A stretch of DNA of 64,000 bases, taken from assembly GCA_030620095.1 (NCBI GenBank), contig JAUTXW010005211.1, forward strand, positions 682,001 to 746,000, in the 5' to 3' direction. This document shows, piece after piece, positions 59,367-64,000 of this stretch. The notes beneath the pieces were generated by a model. The model did no database searches and was not told the DNA's origin. It worked only from the letters and a program-made list of their open reading frames with translations. Each line of letters starts with the position of its first letter. Within the stretch, counting starts at the first letter, position 1. A program made the position numbers and the translations under genes. This DNA is from Kuschelorhynchus macadamiae. Taxonomy: Eukaryota; Arthropoda; Insecta; Coleoptera; Curculionidae.

Positions 59367-62300
59367 CTAAAAAGAAAATATTTTAATATAAAAATTAGCG
59401 ACAATCTGAAAGAAACGGTTTGTAAAGTTCGTTAATGAAGTTACCTAACTGTATACAACACTTTCTTACTATTAAATATAAAAGCTGCTGTTTTTACAAA
59501 TACATGCTGCTTTTTGCGAAACTCATACTCAGTTCTTCATACAAATTTTTTATAACTTGTTTTAACGAAAGGTGAAGTATGCCTCAAACTAAAACGAAAT
59601 ACTCGCAGGGCAACGAAACTTTCGTGTTTATAGGGGCATGGAAATTCTCGTTAATTTGCATTGGTATTTATACCTAAATGTCGCCCAAGAATATTTTAAA
59701 TTTGAATTTAAAAAATATTGGGAAAATCACCGCCTGCCCTGTAATCAGTAGAAATGACAAAATTTATTTTATGTTGTAGTTAGTGATGCCGCGAGACGAG
59801 ACGAGATTAAGGTTTCACCTTGTCTCTTTTCGGCTTTCTCATCTCGTCTCGAAATTTTGATCGACATTATAACAGTCCGGACTGTAGACTTTCTATCAAA
59901 CATCTTGCTGAGTGTGCAAAAATTATATATTTCTTTTTAAATCGTTATATAAAGTACACAAGATTTCATTGATTTCTATACATAAAATATCTTTTTATGT
60001 TCATTGGTAGAATATTATTTAGGGTTGGTCGCTATTGAAAGTTTTGTTTCAGATTTGTATATTTTCTTAATCAAGTACTTTAAAGCATCCAAACGTCAAA
60101 TTCGTTATGTTTATTTAAAGCTATTGTGGTTTAAAAACCACTATCCAGTAGATTGCATCGTGTAAATATCATGACCCTGGACATCCTAAGTAGATTGTAT
60201 CAAAATAGTATTATGCTAAATAATACACTTCAACCTATACAATCTTAATATATAATAAGTTTTGCAGAAATATTTTAAATTAAATATTCACTTTAAGTAC
60301 AAAGTTTAAATTATATCTGAAAAGTGTGTTTGTAGACAACAATATTGGAAAACTAAGAAGTATCTAGCCTCGTATCTAGCTTATATTTACACTTTTGATT
60401 TATTGCCATTTTTCTATATAAAATAAACCACTGTACGGCGTTGGAGGAACTTGAAATTTGTATATTTTTTTAATCAAGTGTTTTAAACCATCCAAACATC
60501 AAAAACACCTATTGCGGCTACCTAGAGGTTTTTGCGTTTTATTTTAGAGAGTTAACATTATTTATATGAAAGTTTATGAAAATTATTAGATACCTAACAT
60601 CATATTATCCTGATTAAAAATATCGCAATTCGTCTTAATCTGAGCTGTAGATAGCTGTGGGACGATTGAGTCCATTGTTTTGAATCGTTTATTCAGAAAC
60701 ATCTTTATAATGGTAATTTTTGCCAATCTGTAGGTTGAGTTTTAATATATGTTACTTCTGGTGGTCGAAAAGATAAAATCCCAAATTGGCGTATACACAT
60801 CTGACTCATAATAGTCGCAAGCTTGAAAAAATCTGGAAACGATTTTTCTTGTTTTCTGTTCTCCGAAAGAAAAGAAATGTAACGACAAAAATTGTAGAGT
60901 TGTTGGTGTGTGTATCTCAGAGACAGTAGCTGATAAAAGTTATAATAACAAGGTATATATAGACATCCCGGTCCTATTGGGCAAGATGGAAACAATAGTC
61001 GCTAGAGTTGGTAACTTGACATGAAAATAAGACTATGTTTTCATCTTATGACTTTTGACAGCTGCCAATTCTTAATGTAAAAAAATGTATATCCAAAATA
61101 CTTTTTAGGGTACCGTTTAAATGGACTAAAAATTAGCTTTGACAACAAACTGTCAAATATTTTTATCGGAAACAAAATTCTGTCAACTACCGAAAACCCA
61201 AAAATCAATATTTTAAGACATTTAAAAATTAGACTAAAACAGTTTTGTCGGCCCTTAGATGGTATATAGTTTTTTAAACTACTAAAGCCCCTCTCTAATA
61301 TTGACATCCTAAAGTGATAAGCAAAAAATCTATAATAAAATATTTATATTATATTATTTTTTAAAAATAATGGTTTCAGAAATAAAAAACATATTTTCAC
61401 ATTTAAAGAGCTCTTAATGTCCTTAGATTGACCCTATATAGAAAAAAATGGTCTTTGTACGAAAAAAATAAAATAAGTTGTCTTGTTCTGTCGTTTTTTA
61501 AAAGAGCTAAGCCTTATGAAGATAAAAAACATTTGTATCTTTCGGAATTCTAGTATTCCCAAGGGCAACTCTGTTTAGTATAGAAAATATTTAATGTAGA
61601 AAGAGATTAAAAAATTCACATGTTCCTCCGTTTTTTTTTCATCTAACCTAATCTAATCTTACTATAAAAAATATTTTCGTTTTTGGGGGCGTATCTCTAG
61701 GGCGACTACTATATAGTAAAAAAAAATATTATTGCCAAAAAAATTGAAGAATTTCAGCGCGTTTCACCGTTTTCACTAGTTTCTGGAATATATTTTTTAT
61801 TAGTTTCAGGTAGCCCCCTACAGCTATCCTGTAGATTTGGACTCTGGAGCCCTAACAAAAGCTATATATACTATCAATGTATACCATATAAGCTTTGACC
61901 AAAATATTTAGTTTCTAATACGCATTGCTGTATAAATGCCACGTTAAATGCTAACATACCCCGTGCATAAAATATCTGAAATCATTAATGGTCACTGATG
62001 GTGTTTATCAGTGAGTATAAGGATAATAGCCCGTAAAAACTTTAGAAATTGCAAAAACGGCGACTTCATATACCCAATACTTAATGTCAAAAATTAAATT
62101 AGAGCTGCTGTTAAATCCCTTAGTGGCAGGAAAATGCCACTACTCTGAACTGGATTGCTTTAATACCCGGTATATAAATATATAACACGAAACCATATAA
62201 CATACTAAAGTCAGTATAAAGCCAAAAATGAGAATTTAATTAATTCTAAGTCCTGCGTATATCGAAGTAAGCCATTATTTCGAATCTACTTTACCAGCCG

Positions 62301-62375
62301 TTACTAAACATACTGGAAGAAACAAACATTGCTTACAACTACCTAAAAGGAAGAATTCCCTTAATAATTAAAATG

Positions 62376-62414
<39 letters not shown>

Positions 62415-63335
62415 GTTTAAGTCGTGAAACTATTGTAACAATACACATGTTTTAATAGCTTATTTCGAGATCTACAAGTTTTATGAAAACAAAATCGGTT
62501 TAAGTCAATTTTTGAAGATACAACTACGAATAAACCGATCTTCAGAAACTTTTGTTTCTGAAGTTATTTGTCTAAGACATGTTTCATTTTTTCAGGGGCC
62601 ATTTTACTTTTATGAGTAATTTTGTTTTAATTTACCCTCTAATTCAGCCATTAAAAAACATACATTTACTGAATATCATCTAAATGAGAGATTTATTGGG
62701 AAGAAAATCAAAATTTTGCAGGGCCTCACTTGATAATTCCAGGCTATGCCGCTGCACTAAAAGCTTATCATGATTTGGCGGAATACAACATGGATACTTT
62801 TTGACTTTTGTGCCATGATCTTATTTATCAACTGTAGTTTTTTATTAAATACTGTATTATTTTTATTGAGATTTTATAGAAGTTTTTTTCGCAAATCTAA
62901 ATGGGGGAATCTGTCAATTTTTTTTTTCACAAGGATTTAAAAAATATACATTATTAAAGCATTTGCTTTGGGAAGAAATCCGGGGCATTGCGATTTTTTG
63001 GACAATATAGTCATTGGCTAAACAGAAATTTAATTAACACGCAATGCAGATTTATTGTTAAACCTGATTCTGATTGTATATTATGTTCCATTAAAACTCT
63101 TTGACTCCTACTAAAATTTAGCATGATTCGATTTTTGACCAAAGCAAAACTTTTTATGGAGAATAAGTTTTATTGCTAAACGCACAGATAAAAAAGTTGT
63201 CCATATGTTACCTGAATCCATGCACACTCTGTATTTGTCGGGATCTCATATGAATGATTTAGATTCGTTGCTTTCTTTTTATGTTTCATTTATATTAACA
63301 CTTTATTATTTTATTTAATTATGATTTCTGCTCAC
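59367..63335 (-). other. Long intron of the coiled-coil gene
   Basis: GTGAGC donor at the 63335 side, TTTTTAG acceptor at the 59367 side. No coding similarity was found inside. It holds an 11-bp inverted repeat CGAGACGAGAT (59797-59807 and 59841-59851), a pair of diverged direct repeats (60054-60100 and 60457-60503, sharing TTTGTATATTTT and CATCCAAAC), and a short (TA)n run at 62379-62414. Confidence 0.7.
62379..62414. repeat. Short (TA)n run in intron
   Basis: About 34 bp of TA. Confidence 0.9.
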
Positions 63336-63625
63336 CTTTCTGCATTTGTCTTTAGCAAGAAATTGCCTTTCTTTAACGCCCCTAACCTCGCTTCATGATG
63401 TTTTGCTCTACTGGACAAGTTAGTTTTCTTTTTATCTAGTGGGGCGTCTTCAGGTTCGCTTAAACTCTTCTCCGAATCGCTATCGTCACTATCGCTCTCG
63501 CTTTCCGACTCTTCTTCACTGCTTTCTTCTTCTTCCACTTCTTCTTCCTCTTCGTCTTCTTTTTCTTCATCATCTTCATCTTCATCTTCGCTAACATCTT
63601 TGAGCAAGGCGGCCATTTTGTCTAC
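63336..63625 (-). CDS. Coiled-coil/acidic protein gene, penultimate exon
   Basis: The exon (290 bp) lies between a TTTACAG acceptor (63626-63627 side) and a GAAAG/GTGAGC donor (63334-63335 side). It begins VDKMAALLKDVSEDEDEDD and carries an extreme acidic stretch of about 50 residues of Glu, Asp and Ser. A basic segment follows with KKKTNLSSRAKHHEARLGAL and KKGNFLLKTNAE. The acidic/serine tract could be a CK2-type phosphorylation region or an interaction surface; that is inference. An alternative start at the internal Met is unlikely because the previous exon joins in frame at phase 0. Confidence 0.8.
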
Positions 63626-63756
63626 CTGTAAAATGATATTTTATTGGTAGAAAATTTGCCACTTATCATGGATTTGGGTCTCATTAGCATTTAGTAGTAC
63701 AGCTAATTTCCATCGGATATATTTCAAAAAAAAAATGTTTGCACGTTATTACTTAC
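63626..63756 (-). other. Short intron of the coiled-coil gene
   Basis: 131 bp, GTAAGT donor and TTTACAG acceptor on minus, phase 0. Confidence 0.85.
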
Positions 63757-63903
63757 CTCTTTCTTTATTTTATTATATCTCTTTTTTTCTTCTTTAATTG
63801 CAGCTTGATGTTTTTTAATTATCTCTTTAAGGGCGATTCTTTCTTTTTTGGCATTGTCTTCTTTATTTTTGAAATTTCTCAGTTTGTTGCCTAATTGTTT
63901 TAC
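63757..63903 (-). CDS. Coiled-coil/acidic protein gene, upstream exon (gene continues off window)
   Basis: A 147-bp exon between an ATTTTAG acceptor and an AAAGAG/GTAAGT donor encodes 49 residues. It starts VKQLGNKLRNFKNKEDNAKK, continues with LKEIIKKHQAAIKEEKKRYN and ends NKIKKE. The Lys/Glu-rich heptad pattern indicates coiled coil. Both ends are in phase 0, so the exon could be skipped without a frameshift. Earlier exons lie beyond the right edge of the window. Together the three exons give about 174 residues of a protein C-terminus: coiled coil, acidic tract, basic linker, short coiled coil. Confidence 0.8.
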
Positions 63904-64000
63904 CTAAAATAGTATTATGTATGTATTTAAAAAATTATTCAATTGTGTTGAAATATATAATTTTAAAATTAAAATATAATTTGTAATTGCTTGATTGTAT

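Noticed and set aside
59797..59851. CGAGACGAGAT inverted repeat as a terminator or attachment site
   Set aside because: Simple GAGAC-type repetition inside an intron explains it, and there is no bacterial or phage context.

Overview
The window is insect-type nuclear DNA, probably from a beetle, although the order is a guess. It is AT-rich with long (TA)n microsatellites. It carries insect-style non-LTR retrotransposons, a BEL/Pao relic, two hAT transposase relics, and three Tc1/mariner-like elements whose transposases look like the DUF4817/DDE group. Only one thing looks like a host gene: three C-terminal exons of a coiled-coil protein on the minus strand (59.3-63.9 kb) that continues past the window's right edge. 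No tRNA, rRNA or CRISPR array was seen.

Layout. 1.0-3.5 kb and 3.7-7.4 kb are two degenerate non-LTR retrotransposons in plus orientation. 7.4-7.6 kb is an endonuclease scrap. 7.8-13.4 kb is a ZMYM1-like hAT element (minus) split by a 5'-truncated non-LTR element (9.2-12.9 kb, plus). 14.5-16.7 kb is another 5'-truncated non-LTR element. 18.4-19.7 kb is a BEL/Pao pol relic (minus), ending near a (TA)n tract. 20-32 kb is mostly unassigned AT-rich DNA with a short reverse-transcriptase island at 24.4 kb and a second hAT relic at 27.8-28.9 kb.

32.6-50.2 kb is the most complex part. An opposed pair of reverse-transcriptase relics is followed by a large interrupted inverted duplication. The left arm is 35.16-36.08 plus 40.88-41.63 kb and the right arm is 45.36-47.00 kb. 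At its centre lies a Tc1/mariner-like element (42.5-44.8 kb) bounded by (TA)n arrays. The left arm alone carries a 4.8-kb RNase H-bearing non-LTR element (36,076-40,871, minus) flanked by an 11-bp target-site duplication. The right arm preserves the exact empty site, so the insertion postdates the duplication. Beyond the right arm are an ORF1/endonuclease relic on minus and a reverse-transcriptase relic on plus, head to head across another (TA)n tract.

50.2-53.15 kb is a second Tc1/mariner-like element with inverted termini of about 410 bp and a transposase interrupted by what looks like a perfect 837-bp spliceosomal intron. 53.3-55.2 kb is a third, flanked by TA. 55.6-58.6 kb is a block of degenerate tandem repeats flanked by direct repeats of about 400 bp. 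All transposases and reverse transcriptases show frameshifts, stops or catalytic-site damage, so the region reads as a nested graveyard of mobile elements beside the 3' end of one host gene. Family assignments come from reading translated motifs, not from database searches.
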